Part shown: piece by piece, positions 35,524 to 44,085 of the stretch
Layout of the letters: each line of letters starts with the position of its first letter
How positions within the stretch are numbered: position 1 is the first letter of the stretch
DNA from: Hydrogenophaga sp.
Lineage (GTDB): Bacteria > Pseudomonadota > Gammaproteobacteria > Burkholderiales > Burkholderiaceae_C
Direction of reading: 5' to 3'
Assembly: GCA_011391595.1 (NCBI GenBank)
Contig: JAABQG010000016.1
Coordinates: 1-64,000, forward strand
Length of the DNA stretch: 64,000 nucleotides
Made by a program: the position numbers and the translations under genes
Notes under the pieces: model-generated
Seen by the model: only the letters and a program-made list of their open reading frames with translations
What the model was told of the DNA's origin: nothing
Databases searched by the model: none

Positions 35524-36242
35524 ACCCCACCCTCCCGCCTTTCCTGCCCGGCGGCACCGTCTACGGCACGCTGCTGAATTTCAAACACGAGCTGGCCCTG
35601 TGGGCCGCCCGCGCTGCCGAGCCTCCTTACAAGGCGCCCCCCCAGGCCCCTGTGCTCTTCATCAAGACCGCCAACACCTTCAGCCCGCAGGGCGCGGCCG
35701 TCGCGCTGCCCACCGACGTGCCAGAGGTCGAAGTCGGGGCCTCGGTTGGGCTTGTCATCGGCAATTTTGAAACTTTTCGGCCACAACCCAGCGTAAATGG
35801 TTCATCTTCAGCTATCAATAATGAAGCGTCTTTCGCGCTACCTCGCGTAGTGGGCTGCGTGCTGATGAACGACCTGTCGGTCCCGCACGAGAGCTACTAC
35901 CGCCCGCCGGTCAAGTTCAAGTGCCTCGACGGTTTCCTCGGCATTGGGCCGCGCTGCGTGCCGCTGACCGAAGTTGGCAACGTGAACACGCTGAAGCTCG
36001 AAGTCCGCATCAACGGCACTTTGCGCCAGACCGTGGACTTCCACACCCTGGTGCGCGACGCCGCCACGCTGCTGGCCGATGTCAACGCCTTCATGACGCT
36101 GCAACCCGGCGATTTGCTGATGCTGGGCAGCGACTGCCTGCCCGACGGCACCCGGCCGCGCGTCCGTGCTGGCGACCGCATCGAGATCTCCGCACCAGGC
36201 TTCGAACCGCTGGTGAACACCCTCGTGGGAGAGCCCGCATGA
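35520..36242 (+). CDS. hpaG1: HpaG N-terminal-type decarboxylase (FAH family) with in-frame repeat
   Basis: Decarboxylates 5-oxopent-3-ene-1,2,5-tricarboxylate in the homoprotocatechuate meta-cleavage path. 240 residues; ATG 35520 overlaps the hpaR stop. GCVLMNDLSVPHESYYRPPVKFKCLDGFLGIGP and MTLQPGDLLMLG are FAH-fold signatures. In E. coli this is half of a fused HpaG; here the halves are separate overlapping genes. Between LVIGNFE and VVGCVLMND about 14 extra residues (region 84-106, including NGSSSAINNEAS) are encoded by a dispersed repeat. Confidence 0.9.
   Translation: MNPTLPPFLPGGTVYGTLLNFKHELALWAARAAEPPYKAPPQAPVLFIKTANTFSPQGAAVALPTDVPEVEVGASVGLVIGNFETFRPQPSVNGSSSAINNEASFALPRVVGCVLMNDLSVPHESYYRPPVKFKCLDGFLGIGPRCVPLTEVGNVNTLKLEVRINGTLRQTVDFHTLVRDAATLLADVNAFMTLQPGDLLMLGSDCLPDGTRPRVRAGDRIEISAPGFEPLVNTLVGEPA
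35770..35830 (+). repeat. Dispersed repeat copy B inside hpaG1
   Basis: Reads CGGCCACAACCCAGCGTAAA then CAGCTATCAATAATGAAG, a close match to the family core. It is translated in frame within hpaG1 at a loop before the metal-binding core. Confidence 0.75.
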
Positions 36243-37000
36243 AGCACGCACGCATCGCCTGGGCCGGCGCGATCCATGACGCCATCGAATCCGATGGCCA
36301 GCTCGAACTGCGGACCCCAGCCTTTCGCGGCCGGCGGCTGGCATTCCACGAGGTGGTCTGGCTGCCGCCCCTGGCGCCGGCGCACCGCCCACGCACCATC
36401 CTGGCGCTGGGACTGAACTATGCCGACCACGCGAAGGAACTCGCCTTCAAGGCGCCCGAGGAGCCGCTGGCCTTCCTCAAGGGCGAAGCCAGCCTGACCG
36501 GCCACCGAGCCTTCACGGTGCGCCCGGCCGGCGTGACCTACATGCACTACGAGTGTGAACTGGCCGTGGTGATCGGCAAGACCGCCAGGAACGTGAAGCA
36601 GGCCGACGCTTACGACTTCATCGCCGGCTACACCGTAGCCAACGACTACGCGATCCGAGACTACCTGGAGAACTGGTACCGCCCCAACCTGCGCGTGAAG
36701 AACCGTGACACCTGCACCCCGATCGGCCCCTGGCTCGTGGATGCGGCGGACGTGCCCGATCCGATGAACCTGGCGCTGCAGACCACCGTCAACGGCAAGC
36801 TGACGCAGTCCGGCCACACGCGCGACATGATCTTCGACGTGCCCTTCCTGCTCGCGTATTTTTCCAGCTTCATGACGCTGCAGCCCGGCGACCTGATCCT
36901 GACCGGCACGCCTGACGGCGTGGTGGACTGCCAGCCAGGCGACGTCATCGTGACGGAGATCGAGGGGCTAGGGGCACTGGAGAACACGATTGCCAGCTAA
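36239..37000 (+). CDS. hpaG2: HpaG C-terminal-type isomerase (2-hydroxyhepta-2,4-diene-1,7-dioate isomerase)
   Basis: A 253-residue FAH-family enzyme acting just after HpaG1. ILALGLNYADHAKEL, GVTYMHYECELAVVIGKTARN, NDYAIRDYLENWYRPNLRVKNRDTCTPIGPW and ILTGTPDGV contain the metal-binding acidic residues. The start overlaps hpaG1 by ATGA, so the two halves of the classical HpaG are translationally coupled. Confidence 0.93.
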   Translation: MKHARIAWAGAIHDAIESDGQLELRTPAFRGRRLAFHEVVWLPPLAPAHRPRTILALGLNYADHAKELAFKAPEEPLAFLKGEASLTGHRAFTVRPAGVTYMHYECELAVVIGKTARNVKQADAYDFIAGYTVANDYAIRDYLENWYRPNLRVKNRDTCTPIGPWLVDAADVPDPMNLALQTTVNGKLTQSGHTRDMIFDVPFLLAYFSSFMTLQPGDLILTGTPDGVVDCQPGDVIVTEIEGLGALENTIAS

Positions 37001-37018
37001 AGCAGATAACCGGGGGTC

Positions 37019-37107
37019 AAAGAAACGGGGTCAGAGCCCGATTCCCTTCGAGAAGCAGCGCCCGATCCACCTACGGGCTGGGGAATCGGGATCCGACCCC
37101 ATTTCTT
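37019..37107. repeat. REP/REPIN-like inverted repeat between hpaG2 and hpaE
   Basis: Arms at about 37019-37046 and 37081-37107 match at about 24 of 27 positions. The core is GGGGTCAGAGCCCGATTCCC inverted to GGGAATCGGGATCCGACCCC, around a spacer of about 34 bp. The GGGGTCAGAG head recurs at 29396. This is the layout of REP doublets mobilised by Y1 (RAYT) transposases. It may also affect expression within the operon. Confidence 0.75.
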
Positions 37108-37172
37108 CACACCACCCCGCCGTCGAATCGAGGGCTGACCTCATTCATCCTGCAACCGAACTTGTCTGACAA

Positions 37173-38642
37173 ATGCCAATCAACCATCTCATCAACGGCC
37201 AGTCCGTCGCCGGCGCGGCCTATTTCGAGACCCTCAACCCCGCCACGCAGGAGGTTCTGGCCGAGGTCGCCTCGGGCGGCGAAACTGAAGTGAACGCCGC
37301 GGTGGCCGCCGCCAAGGCCGCCTTCCCGAAATGGGCCAACACCCCCGCGCCCGAGCGCGCCAGGCTGATGCGCAAGCTCGGCGAGCTGATCGCCAGGCAC
37401 GTGCCGGAGATCGCGCAGACCGAGACCAATGACAGCGGCCAGGTGATCGCGCAGACCGGCAAGCAGCTCATCCCCCGCGCCGCCGACAACTTCAGCTACT
37501 TCGCCGAGATGTGCACCCGCGTGGACGGCCACACCTACCCCACGCCCACGCACCTGAACTACACGCTGTTTCACCCGGTCGGCGTCTGCGCGCTGATCAG
37601 CCCGTGGAACGTGCCCTTCATGACCGCCACCTGGAAGGTCGCGCCCTGCCTGGCCTTTGGCAACACGGCCGTGCTGAAAATGAGCGAGCTCTCACCCCTG
37701 AGCGCCGCGCGACTGGGCGAGCTGGCGATGGAGGCCGGCATCCCCGCCGGCGTGCTGAACGTGGTGCATGGCTTTGGCAAGGAAGCCGGTGAGCCCCTGT
37801 GCGCCCATCCGGACGTGCGCGCCATCTCGTTCACCGGGTCCACCGCCACCGGCAACCGCATCGTCAAGGCAGCGGGCCTGAAGAAGTTCAGCATGGAACT
37901 CGGCGGCAAGAGCCCGTTCGTGATCTTCAACGACGCCGACCTGGACCGCGCCTTGGACGCCGCCCTCTTCATGATCTTTTCCAACAACGGCGAGCGCTGC
38001 ACGGCCGGCAGCCGCATCCTGGTGCAACAATCGATCTACGCCGAGTTCGTCGCGAAGTTCGCCGAGCGCGCGCAACGCATCATGGTGGGCGATCCGCTCG
38101 ATGAGAAGACCATCGTCGGCCCGATGATCAGCCCCGGCCACCTGGCCAAGGTGCGCAGCTACATCGAACTGGGCCCCAAGGAAGGCGCCACGCTGGTGTG
38201 CGGCGGCCTGGACCGTCCTTCGTACGCGAGCGAACTGCCGGACCGCGTCAAAGCCGGCAACTACGTGTGGCCCACCGTGTTTGCCGACGTGGACAACCGC
38301 ATGCGCATCGCGCAAGAAGAGATCTTCGGCCCGGTCGCCTGCCTGATTCCCTTCCGCGACGAGGCCCACGCGATTGAACTCGCCAACGACATCGCCTACG
38401 GACTGTCGAGTTACGTCTGGACCGAGAACCTCGGCCGCGCGCACCGCGTCGCCGCCGCCGTGGAAGCCGGCATGTGTTTTGTGAACAGCCAGAACGTGCG
38501 CGACCTGCGCCAGCCCTTCGGCGGCACCAAGGCCAGCGGCACCGGGCGCGAGGGCGGCACCTGGAGCTACGAGGTGTTCTGCGAACCCAAGAACGTGGCC
38601 GTGTCGCTGGGTTCGCACCACATTCCGCATTGGGGAGTCTGA
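37173..38642 (+). CDS. hpaE: 5-carboxymethyl-2-hydroxymuconate semialdehyde dehydrogenase
   Basis: NAD-dependent aldehyde dehydrogenase of 489 residues that follows ring cleavage. SPWNVPFMTATWKVAPCLAFGN, SFTGSTATGNRI, catalytic Glu in MELGGKSPFV and Cys in NGERCTAGSRI, and QEEIFGPVACL are intact. The C-terminal QPFGGTKASGTGREGGTWSYEVFCEPKNV is typical of HpaE. hpaD starts two bases after its stop. Confidence 0.95.
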   Translation: MPINHLINGQSVAGAAYFETLNPATQEVLAEVASGGETEVNAAVAAAKAAFPKWANTPAPERARLMRKLGELIARHVPEIAQTETNDSGQVIAQTGKQLIPRAADNFSYFAEMCTRVDGHTYPTPTHLNYTLFHPVGVCALISPWNVPFMTATWKVAPCLAFGNTAVLKMSELSPLSAARLGELAMEAGIPAGVLNVVHGFGKEAGEPLCAHPDVRAISFTGSTATGNRIVKAAGLKKFSMELGGKSPFVIFNDADLDRALDAALFMIFSNNGERCTAGSRILVQQSIYAEFVAKFAERAQRIMVGDPLDEKTIVGPMISPGHLAKVRSYIELGPKEGATLVCGGLDRPSYASELPDRVKAGNYVWPTVFADVDNRMRIAQEEIFGPVACLIPFRDEAHAIELANDIAYGLSSYVWTENLGRAHRVAAAVEAGMCFVNSQNVRDLRQPFGGTKASGTGREGGTWSYEVFCEPKNVAVSLGSHHIPHWGV

Positions 38643-38644
38643 TC

Positions 38645-39568
38645 ATGGGCAAACTCGCACTCGCCGCCAAAATCACCCACGTCCCATCGATGTACTTGAG
38701 CGAACTCGACGGCCCGCGCAAGGGGACACGCCAGGATGCCATCGACGGCCACATCGAAATCGGCCGGCGCTGCCGCGAACTCGGGGTGGACACCATCGTG
38801 GTGTTCGACACGCACTGGCTGGTCAACGCCAATTACCACATCAACTGCGGGCCGCACTTCAAGGGCCTGTACACCAGCAACGAGCTGCCGCACTTCATCA
38901 GCAACCTCCACTATGAGTTCCCGGGCAACCCGGCCCTGGGCAAGCTGCTGGCCAAGGTCTGCAACGAGCACGGCGTCGAAACACTGGCGCACGACGCCAC
39001 CACGCTGGCGCCCGAATACGGCACGCTCGTGCCGATGCGCTACATGAACGCCGACCAGCATTTCAAGGTGATCTCGGTCTCGGCCCTGTGCACCGTGCAC
39101 TACCTCAACGACAGCGCGCGCCTGGGCTGGGCGATGCGCAAGGCGATTGAAGACCATTACGACGGCACGGTGGCCATCCTCGCCAGCGGCTCGCTCTCGC
39201 ACCGCTTCGCGCAGAACGGCCTGGCCCCTGAATTTGCGTTCAAGATCTGGAGCCCCTTCCTCGAGAACCTGGACCGCCGCGTGCTGGAGATGTGGCAGCG
39301 TGGCGAGTGGAAAGACTTCTGCGAGATGCTGCCCGAGTACGCCAGCAAGGGCCACGGCGAAGGCTTCATGCACGACACCGCCATGCTGCTGGGTGCGCTG
39401 GGCTGGTCAGCCTATGACGGAAAGGCCGAGATCGTGACGCCCTACTTCGGCGCCTCGGGCACCGGGCAGCTCAACGCCATCTTTCCCTTCACACCGCAGG
39501 ACGGACACGCCATTCCCGCCGCGCATGCCTCGTCCGCCAGCGGCTACCAGGCCTTCGGCCGGCTCTGA
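38645..39568 (+). CDS. hpaD: 3,4-dihydroxyphenylacetate 2,3-dioxygenase (class III extradiol)
   Basis: Ring-cleaving iron dioxygenase for homoprotocatechuate. 307 residues with LigB-type fold: KITHVPSMYLSELDGPRKG near the start supplies the first His ligand, VVFDTHWLVN and SGSLSHRF follow, and GHGEGFMHDTAMLLGALG lies near the C-terminus. The preceding reading frame is hpaE. Converts the catechol to 5-carboxymethyl-2-hydroxymuconate semialdehyde, the HpaE substrate. Confidence 0.94.
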   Translation: MGKLALAAKITHVPSMYLSELDGPRKGTRQDAIDGHIEIGRRCRELGVDTIVVFDTHWLVNANYHINCGPHFKGLYTSNELPHFISNLHYEFPGNPALGKLLAKVCNEHGVETLAHDATTLAPEYGTLVPMRYMNADQHFKVISVSALCTVHYLNDSARLGWAMRKAIEDHYDGTVAILASGSLSHRFAQNGLAPEFAFKIWSPFLENLDRRVLEMWQRGEWKDFCEMLPEYASKGHGEGFMHDTAMLLGALGWSAYDGKAEIVTPYFGASGTGQLNAIFPFTPQDGHAIPAAHASSASGYQAFGRL

Positions 39569-39576
39569 AAGCAGAC

Positions 39577-40017
39577 ATGCCCCACCTCGTCATCCTCTAC
39601 ACCGGCAACCTCGATGCCGAAACCGACATGACCGCGCTGTGCCGCAGCCTGGCCGACACCATGCTGGCCGCGCCCGACGACGCCGGCAAGCCTGTCTTTC
39701 CACCGGGCGGCACGCGTGTGCTGGCGTATCCCGCGCCGCACTTTGCCGTGTCAGACGGTGGCGCTGCGGGCCGCGCGGCCGGTGGTGATTTCCGCGACCC
39801 GGGCGACTACGCCTTCGTGTACCTGAACCTGCGCATGGCCAGCGGCCGCACCGCCGCCACGCACAAGCGCGTGGGCGACGCGCTGCTGATGGCCACCAAG
39901 GCGCATTTCCAGCCGCTTTTCAGCCAGCGACATATCGGCGTGACGCTGCAGATCGACGAGGGCCACGAGGTCTTCGACGCCAAGCACAGCAACCTGCACC
40001 CGCTGTTCAAGAAATGA
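39577..40017 (+). CDS. hpaF: 5-carboxymethyl-2-hydroxymuconate delta-isomerase
   Basis: Small tautomerase-like isomerase of 146 residues. It starts MPHLVILYTGNL, giving the catalytic N-terminal proline after Met removal. RMASGRTAATHKRVGDALL and the tail FDAKHSNLHPLF are typical for HpaF. It starts eight bases after hpaD. Confidence 0.92.
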   Translation: MPHLVILYTGNLDAETDMTALCRSLADTMLAAPDDAGKPVFPPGGTRVLAYPAPHFAVSDGGAAGRAAGGDFRDPGDYAFVYLNLRMASGRTAATHKRVGDALLMATKAHFQPLFSQRHIGVTLQIDEGHEVFDAKHSNLHPLFKK

Positions 40018-40025
40018 CGAAACAC

Positions 40026-40100
40026 CCCCGAAGCGCCTGCGGCGCCTCCCCCTCAAGGGGGCGCCATCAGCGGCCCGGCAAAGCCGGCTCCGCGATGGCC
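40026..40100. repeat. BIME-like GC-rich repeat between hpaF and hpaH
   Basis: Two nested stems are visible: GGCGCC-TCCCCCTcaAGGGG-GGCGCC and GCGGCCCGGC-aaa-GCCGGCTCCGC. The phrase CGCCTCCCCCTCAAGGGGGC is, from memory, one of the commonest intergenic repeats in Comamonadaceae genomes. It splits the operon and may modulate mRNA stability. Confidence 0.65.
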
Positions 40101-40161
40101 CTGACCTGCGCCGGCTGCCCATCACACCCACGCGCGCCGCACACCCGCGAGGAATTTGCCC

Positions 40162-40977
40162 ATGTTTGACGACACCCTCATCCGCCAGCTCGCCGCCGAG
40201 CTGCACCAGTCCGAAGAAGGCCGCGTGCAGGTGGAGCATTTCTCCAAACGCTACCCCGGCATGACCATCGAAGACGGCTACCGCATCAGCCGCGCCTGGA
40301 TGGACCTCAAGCGCGCCGAAGGCCGCACCGTCATCGGCCACAAGATCGGCCTGACCTCGCGCGCCATGCAGCAGGCCAGCCAGATCACCGAGCCCGACTA
40401 CGGCACGCTGCTGGACGACATGCTGTTCACCTGCACGCCCGGCCAGGTGCTCGACATCCCTGCGGCGCGCTTCATCGCGCCGCGGGTGGAGGTGGAGCTG
40501 GCCTTCGTGCTCAAGGCGCCTTTGAAGGGCCCTGACGTGACGGTGGAGCAGGTGCTGGCCGCGACCGATTACGTGACACCCGCCATCGAGATCATCGACG
40601 CGCGTATCGAGCAGTTCGACCGCCACAGCAAGGTGATGCGCAAGGTCTTCGACACCATCAGCGACAACGCCGCCAACGCCGGCATCGTCATCGGCGGCAT
40701 GAAGGCCGACCCGCACAGCACCAACCTGCCCTGGTGCGGCGCCATCCTGCGCCAGAACGGCGTGGTCGAGGAAACGGGTCTCGCCGCCGGTGTGCAGGGC
40801 CACCCGGCCATCGGCATCGCCTGGCTGGCCAACAAGCTCGCGCCCTGGGGCGAATCGCTGCAAGCCGGGCAGATCGTGCTGGCCGGCTCGTTCACCCGCC
40901 CGGTGCCCGCGCAGGCCGGCGACCTGTTCGAGGCCGACTACGGCGCGCTCGGCCGCCTGTTGTTCCGCTTTGTCTGA
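40162..40977 (+). CDS. hpaH: 2-oxo-hept-3-ene-1,7-dioate hydratase
   Basis: Hydratase of 271 residues in the FAH-like MhpD/HpaH family. [38 protein letters not shown] and [20 protein letters not shown] are hallmark segments. It adds water to the diene product of HpaG2 to give 4-hydroxy-2-oxoheptanedioate for HpaI. ATG 40162 is preferred over a TTG six bases upstream. Confidence 0.94.
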   Translation: MFDDTLIRQLAAELHQSEEGRVQVEHFSKRYPGMTIEDGYRISRAWMDLKRAEGRTVIGHKIGLTSRAMQQASQITEPDYGTLLDDMLFTCTPGQVLDIPAARFIAPRVEVELAFVLKAPLKGPDVTVEQVLAATDYVTPAIEIIDARIEQFDRHSKVMRKVFDTISDNAANAGIVIGGMKADPHSTNLPWCGAILRQNGVVEETGLAAGVQGHPAIGIAWLANKLAPWGESLQAGQIVLAGSFTRPVPAQAGDLFEADYGALGRLLFRFV

Positions 40978-41007
40978 CCCCTTTCCCGACTTCCTCCAAG
41001 GCCCACC

Positions 41008-41844
41008 ATGCAAACCCCCGCCAACCCCTTCAAGAACGCCCTCGCCCAGCGCCAGCCCCAGATCGGCCTGTGGCTCGGCCTGGCCAACGCCTATTGCGCC
41101 GAGATCTGTGCCGGTGCCGGCTTCGACTGGCTGCTGATCGACGGCGAGCACGCGCCCAACGGCCTGACCGACATCCTGGCGCAGCTGCAGGCGATTGCCG
41201 CCTACCCCGCGGCCCACGCCATCGCGCGGGTGCCGGTCGGCGAGGCCGCGCTGATCAAGCAATACCTGGACATCGGCGCGCAGACCCTTCTGGTGCCCAT
41301 GGTGGACACCGCCGAGCAGGCTGCCCACCTGGTCCGGGCCTGCCGCTACCCACAGGACGACGATCATGTGAACGCCCCCGGGGCGCGGGGGGGCATCCGC
41401 GGCATGGCGGGCGCGCGCGCCTCGCGCTGGGGGCGCTACCCCCACTACGCGAAGGAAGCCAATGACCGCGTCTGCCTGCTGGTGCAGGCCGAAACCCGCA
41501 CCGCGCTGCAGAATCTCGATGCCATTGCCGCCACGCCCGGGGTGGACGGCGTGTTCATCGGCCCGGCCGACCTGTCGGCTTCCCTCGGCCATGTCGGCGA
41601 CCCGAACCACCCGGAGGTGCAGACGGCCATCGAAGACGCCATCGCGCGCATCCTGAAGGCCGGCAAGGCGCCCGGCATCCTGACCAGCGACGAGGCGCAG
41701 GCGCGCCATTACCTGGCCTTGGGCGCGGTGTTCGTGGCCGTGGGGCTGGACACCGGCATCCTGGTGCGCCAGACCAGCGCACTGGCCGCCAAGTTCAAGG
41801 ACAGCCTGGCCGTGGCGCCGGCTGCCAAGGGCAGCGTGTACTGA
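41008..41844 (+). CDS. hpaI: 4-hydroxy-2-oxoheptanedioate aldolase
   Basis: Metal-dependent aldolase of 278 residues yielding pyruvate and succinic semialdehyde. [59 protein letters not shown] and [17 protein letters not shown] are conserved; the catalytic Arg and metal ligands are present. Between RYPQ and GIRGMAG about ten extra residues (HVNAPGARG region) differ from E. coli HpaI. No succinate-semialdehyde dehydrogenase gene follows in the window. Confidence 0.94.
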   Translation: MQTPANPFKNALAQRQPQIGLWLGLANAYCAEICAGAGFDWLLIDGEHAPNGLTDILAQLQAIAAYPAAHAIARVPVGEAALIKQYLDIGAQTLLVPMVDTAEQAAHLVRACRYPQDDDHVNAPGARGGIRGMAGARASRWGRYPHYAKEANDRVCLLVQAETRTALQNLDAIAATPGVDGVFIGPADLSASLGHVGDPNHPEVQTAIEDAIARILKAGKAPGILTSDEAQARHYLALGAVFVAVGLDTGILVRQTSALAAKFKDSLAVAPAAKGSVY

Positions 41845-41864
41845 ACCCCCTCTGAAGGAACCCC

Positions 41865-42653
41865 ATGCTGACCGCTCAACTCCCCACCGTCCCCTCCCGC
41901 AAAGGCAGCGCCCACACCGACGAATGGGCCGCCCGCGTGCGCCTGGCCGCCTGCTACCGCATCTTCGCGATGCTGGGCTGGACCGAGATGATCTACAACC
42001 ACATCACGGTGCGCCTGCCAGCGTCGGTCAGCGGCGCGGAAAAGCAGTTCCTCATCAACCCTTTCGGCCTGCACTACAGCGAAGTCACGGCGAGCAATCT
42101 GGTCAAGATCAACCTGAAAGGCGATGTTCTCGACGGCTCGCCCCATCCGGTGAATCCGGCCGGCTTCACGCTGCACAGCACGCTGCACGGCGGCATCGAC
42201 GGCGCGCACTGCGTGATGCACACGCACACCACCGCGGGCGTGGCCGTCGCCTCGCTGCAGGGGGGGCTGAGTCAGAGCAACTTCTACTCGGCCCAGCTGC
42301 ACGACATGGTGGCCTACCACGCGTTCGAGGGCATCACCATCCACGCCGAGGAAGGCCCGCGCGTGCTGGCCAGCATCGGCGACAAACCGGCGGTGATCCT
42401 GCGCAACCACGGCCTGCTGAGCTGGGGCCAGACGCTGGAGCAGGCCTTCGCCATCCTGTGGACGCTGCAGCGCGCCTGCGAGATCCAGATGGCCACGCTC
42501 AGCATGGGCGCGGCCATCCCCGTGCCCGAGGCCATCGCCGCCAAGTGCACGCGCGACGCGCTGCAGTTCAACCCCGCCCACGGCGCCGGGCGCGACGTGT
42601 TCGACGCGCTGGTGCGGCAGGTGGACCGCATCGACGACGGGTATAAAAATTGA
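41865..42653 (+). CDS. Class II aldolase/adducin family protein
   Basis: A 262-residue zinc-dependent aldolase-like protein. MIYNHITVRLP, the metal-binding HTHTTAGVAV and RNHGLLSWGQTLEQAF match the adducin-head family. The gene starts 20 bp after hpaI, so it is likely co-transcribed, but it is not a standard homoprotocatechuate enzyme. It could extend the pathway to another hydroxy-oxo acid. The final codons and stop lie in a dispersed repeat. Confidence 0.85.
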   Translation: MLTAQLPTVPSRKGSAHTDEWAARVRLAACYRIFAMLGWTEMIYNHITVRLPASVSGAEKQFLINPFGLHYSEVTASNLVKINLKGDVLDGSPHPVNPAGFTLHSTLHGGIDGAHCVMHTHTTAGVAVASLQGGLSQSNFYSAQLHDMVAYHAFEGITIHAEEGPRVLASIGDKPAVILRNHGLLSWGQTLEQAFAILWTLQRACEIQMATLSMGAAIPVPEAIAAKCTRDALQFNPAHGAGRDVFDALVRQVDRIDDGYKN

Positions 42654-42700
42654 TAGCGCCTCATGGCCGATTGACGCTGGATAGAGGCAAAAAATGATCC
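42642..42700 (-). repeat. Dispersed repeat copy F between aldolase and reductase genes
   Basis: On the minus strand TATCCAGCGTCAATCGGCCA is followed by GGCGCTATCAATTTTTA, matching the family core. It supplies the stop codon of the class II aldolase gene and reaches the start of the PanE-like gene. Confidence 0.75.
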
Positions 42701-43674
42701 AAAAAGTGGTGATTTACGGCGCTGGCGCCATCGGCGGCTGGCTCGGGGCCCGTCTGGCGGGCGTGAGCTGCACAGTGAGCGTGGTGGCGCGCGGCGCCAC
42801 ACTGGCGGCGCTGCAGCAGCACGGCCTGCAACTGGTGGGGGCGGACGGCACCACCACCCACGCAGTGCGCGCCAGCAGCGACACGGCCGCGCTGGGCGTG
42901 CAAGACCTGGTCATCATCGCCGTCAAGGCGCCGGCACTGCTGGAGGTGGCGCGCCACATCGCGCCGCTGATCGGGCCCGACACGATCGTGCTGACCGCCA
43001 TGAACGGCGTGCCCTGGTGGTTCTTTGAAGGCTTCGGTGGCGCGCTGGCCGGCACCGCGCTGCAGGCGGTCGACCCCACCGGCGAGATCGCCCGCGCCGT
43101 TCCCGCGCGCCACGTCATCGGCTGCGTGGTGCACGCCAGCTGCTCGGTGAATGCGCCGGGCGTGATCCGTCACCACTTCGGCAACGGGCTGATCATCGGC
43201 GAGCCCTCGGGGCAGGGCACAGCGCGCGTGCAGGCGCTGGCCGGGCTGCTGCAGCGCGCCGGCTTTGCGGCCACGGTGTCGCCGCAGATCCAGAAAGACA
43301 TCTGGTTCAAGCTCTGGGGCAACATGACCGTCAACCCCATCAGCGCCATCACCGGCGCCACCACCGACCTGATCCTGGGCGACGAGCTGGTGCGCGGTTT
43401 TGTCAGCAGCGTGATGCTGGAGGCCAAGGCGATCGGCGCGCACATCGGCATCCCCATCGACCAGCAGCCCGAAGACCGCCACGCCGTCACCCGCAAGCTC
43501 GGCGCGTTCAAGACCTCGATGCTGCAGGACGTGGAAGCCGGCAAGCCGGTGGAGCTGGACGCGCTGGTCACCGTGGTGCGCGAGCTGGGCCAGAAAACCG
43601 GCGTGCCCACCCCCTTCACCGACGCGCTGCTGGGCCTGGCGCGGGTGCACGCGCAGGTGCACGGGCTGTATTGA
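42694..43674 (+). CDS. 2-dehydropantoate 2-reductase family (PanE/ApbA-like)
   Basis: NADPH-dependent ketoacid reductase of 326 residues. GAGAIGGWLGARLAG is the nucleotide-binding loop, and KDIWFKLWGNMTVNPISAITGATTD contains the catalytic Lys and Asn. Its position as last gene of the hpa operon makes a role other than pantothenate synthesis likely, for example reduction of a 2-oxo acid linked to the adjacent aldolase. This is inference. Confidence 0.86.
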   Translation: MIQKVVIYGAGAIGGWLGARLAGVSCTVSVVARGATLAALQQHGLQLVGADGTTTHAVRASSDTAALGVQDLVIIAVKAPALLEVARHIAPLIGPDTIVLTAMNGVPWWFFEGFGGALAGTALQAVDPTGEIARAVPARHVIGCVVHASCSVNAPGVIRHHFGNGLIIGEPSGQGTARVQALAGLLQRAGFAATVSPQIQKDIWFKLWGNMTVNPISAITGATTDLILGDELVRGFVSSVMLEAKAIGAHIGIPIDQQPEDRHAVTRKLGAFKTSMLQDVEAGKPVELDALVTVVRELGQKTGVPTPFTDALLGLARVHAQVHGLY

Positions 43675-43690
43675 GGCCGAGCCACGCTGC

Positions 43691-43727
43691 TTGATACGGC
43701 TCCATTGTGGTTCCATAATGGCTCCAT
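43691..43727 (+). promoter_or_regulatory. Promoter and repeated operator of the toxin-antitoxin pair
   Basis: TTGATA (43691-43696) and CATAAT (43714-43719) are spaced 17 bp, a good sigma-70 promoter. GGCTCCAT occurs at 43698-43705 and 43720-43727, 22 bp or two helical turns apart, with GTTCCAT between. This layout suits binding by the ribbon-helix-helix antitoxin. Confidence 0.6.
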
Positions 43728-43749
43728 TTATCCGAAACGGAGCCGCCCC

Positions 43750-44085
43750 ATGCCCAACCTCTCCATCAAGGACGTGCCCGAAGCCTGGGCCGAGGCGCTA
43801 CGCCAGCGCGCCGCGCGCAACCACCGCTCGCTGCAGGGCGAACTGATGGCGCTGGTTGAACAGGTAGTGACGCAAGAAGCGGAAGTGCCCACTTCGTCCG
43901 CAGATCTCGCCAATCCTGGCGCACCACGCATCGTCGGCTACGACCCACGCGGCAGGCCCATCGTGCAACGGGGGTGGAAAACCATCGAGCAGATCGCAGC
44001 CGAACAGCGCGCGCGCGGACGGCCGCCGGCGGACGGCGCGCCCCTGGGGGTCGACATCATTCGCGAGGACCGGGATTCTCGATGA
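43750..44085 (+). CDS. Antitoxin, FitA/VapB-type ribbon-helix-helix
   Basis: A 111-residue protein. The N-terminal about 40 residues (MPNLSIKDVPEAWAEALRQRAARNHRSLQGELMALV) are an Arc-like ribbon-helix-helix domain typical of FitA antitoxins. The C-terminal part, with Pro/Arg-rich segments, should wrap around the toxin. It overlaps the PIN-domain gene by ATGA, the usual antitoxin-toxin order. Longer than most FitA proteins (about 80 residues). Confidence 0.86.
   Translation: MPNLSIKDVPEAWAEALRQRAARNHRSLQGELMALVEQVVTQEAEVPTSSADLANPGAPRIVGYDPRGRPIVQRGWKTIEQIAAEQRARGRPPADGAPLGVDIIREDRDSR

Noticed and set aside
39751-41709. 652-codon leftward frame opposite the hpa genes
   Set aside because: It lies antisense to hpaF, hpaH and hpaI, which are well supported; the product has an unusual His/Arg/Gly-rich composition.
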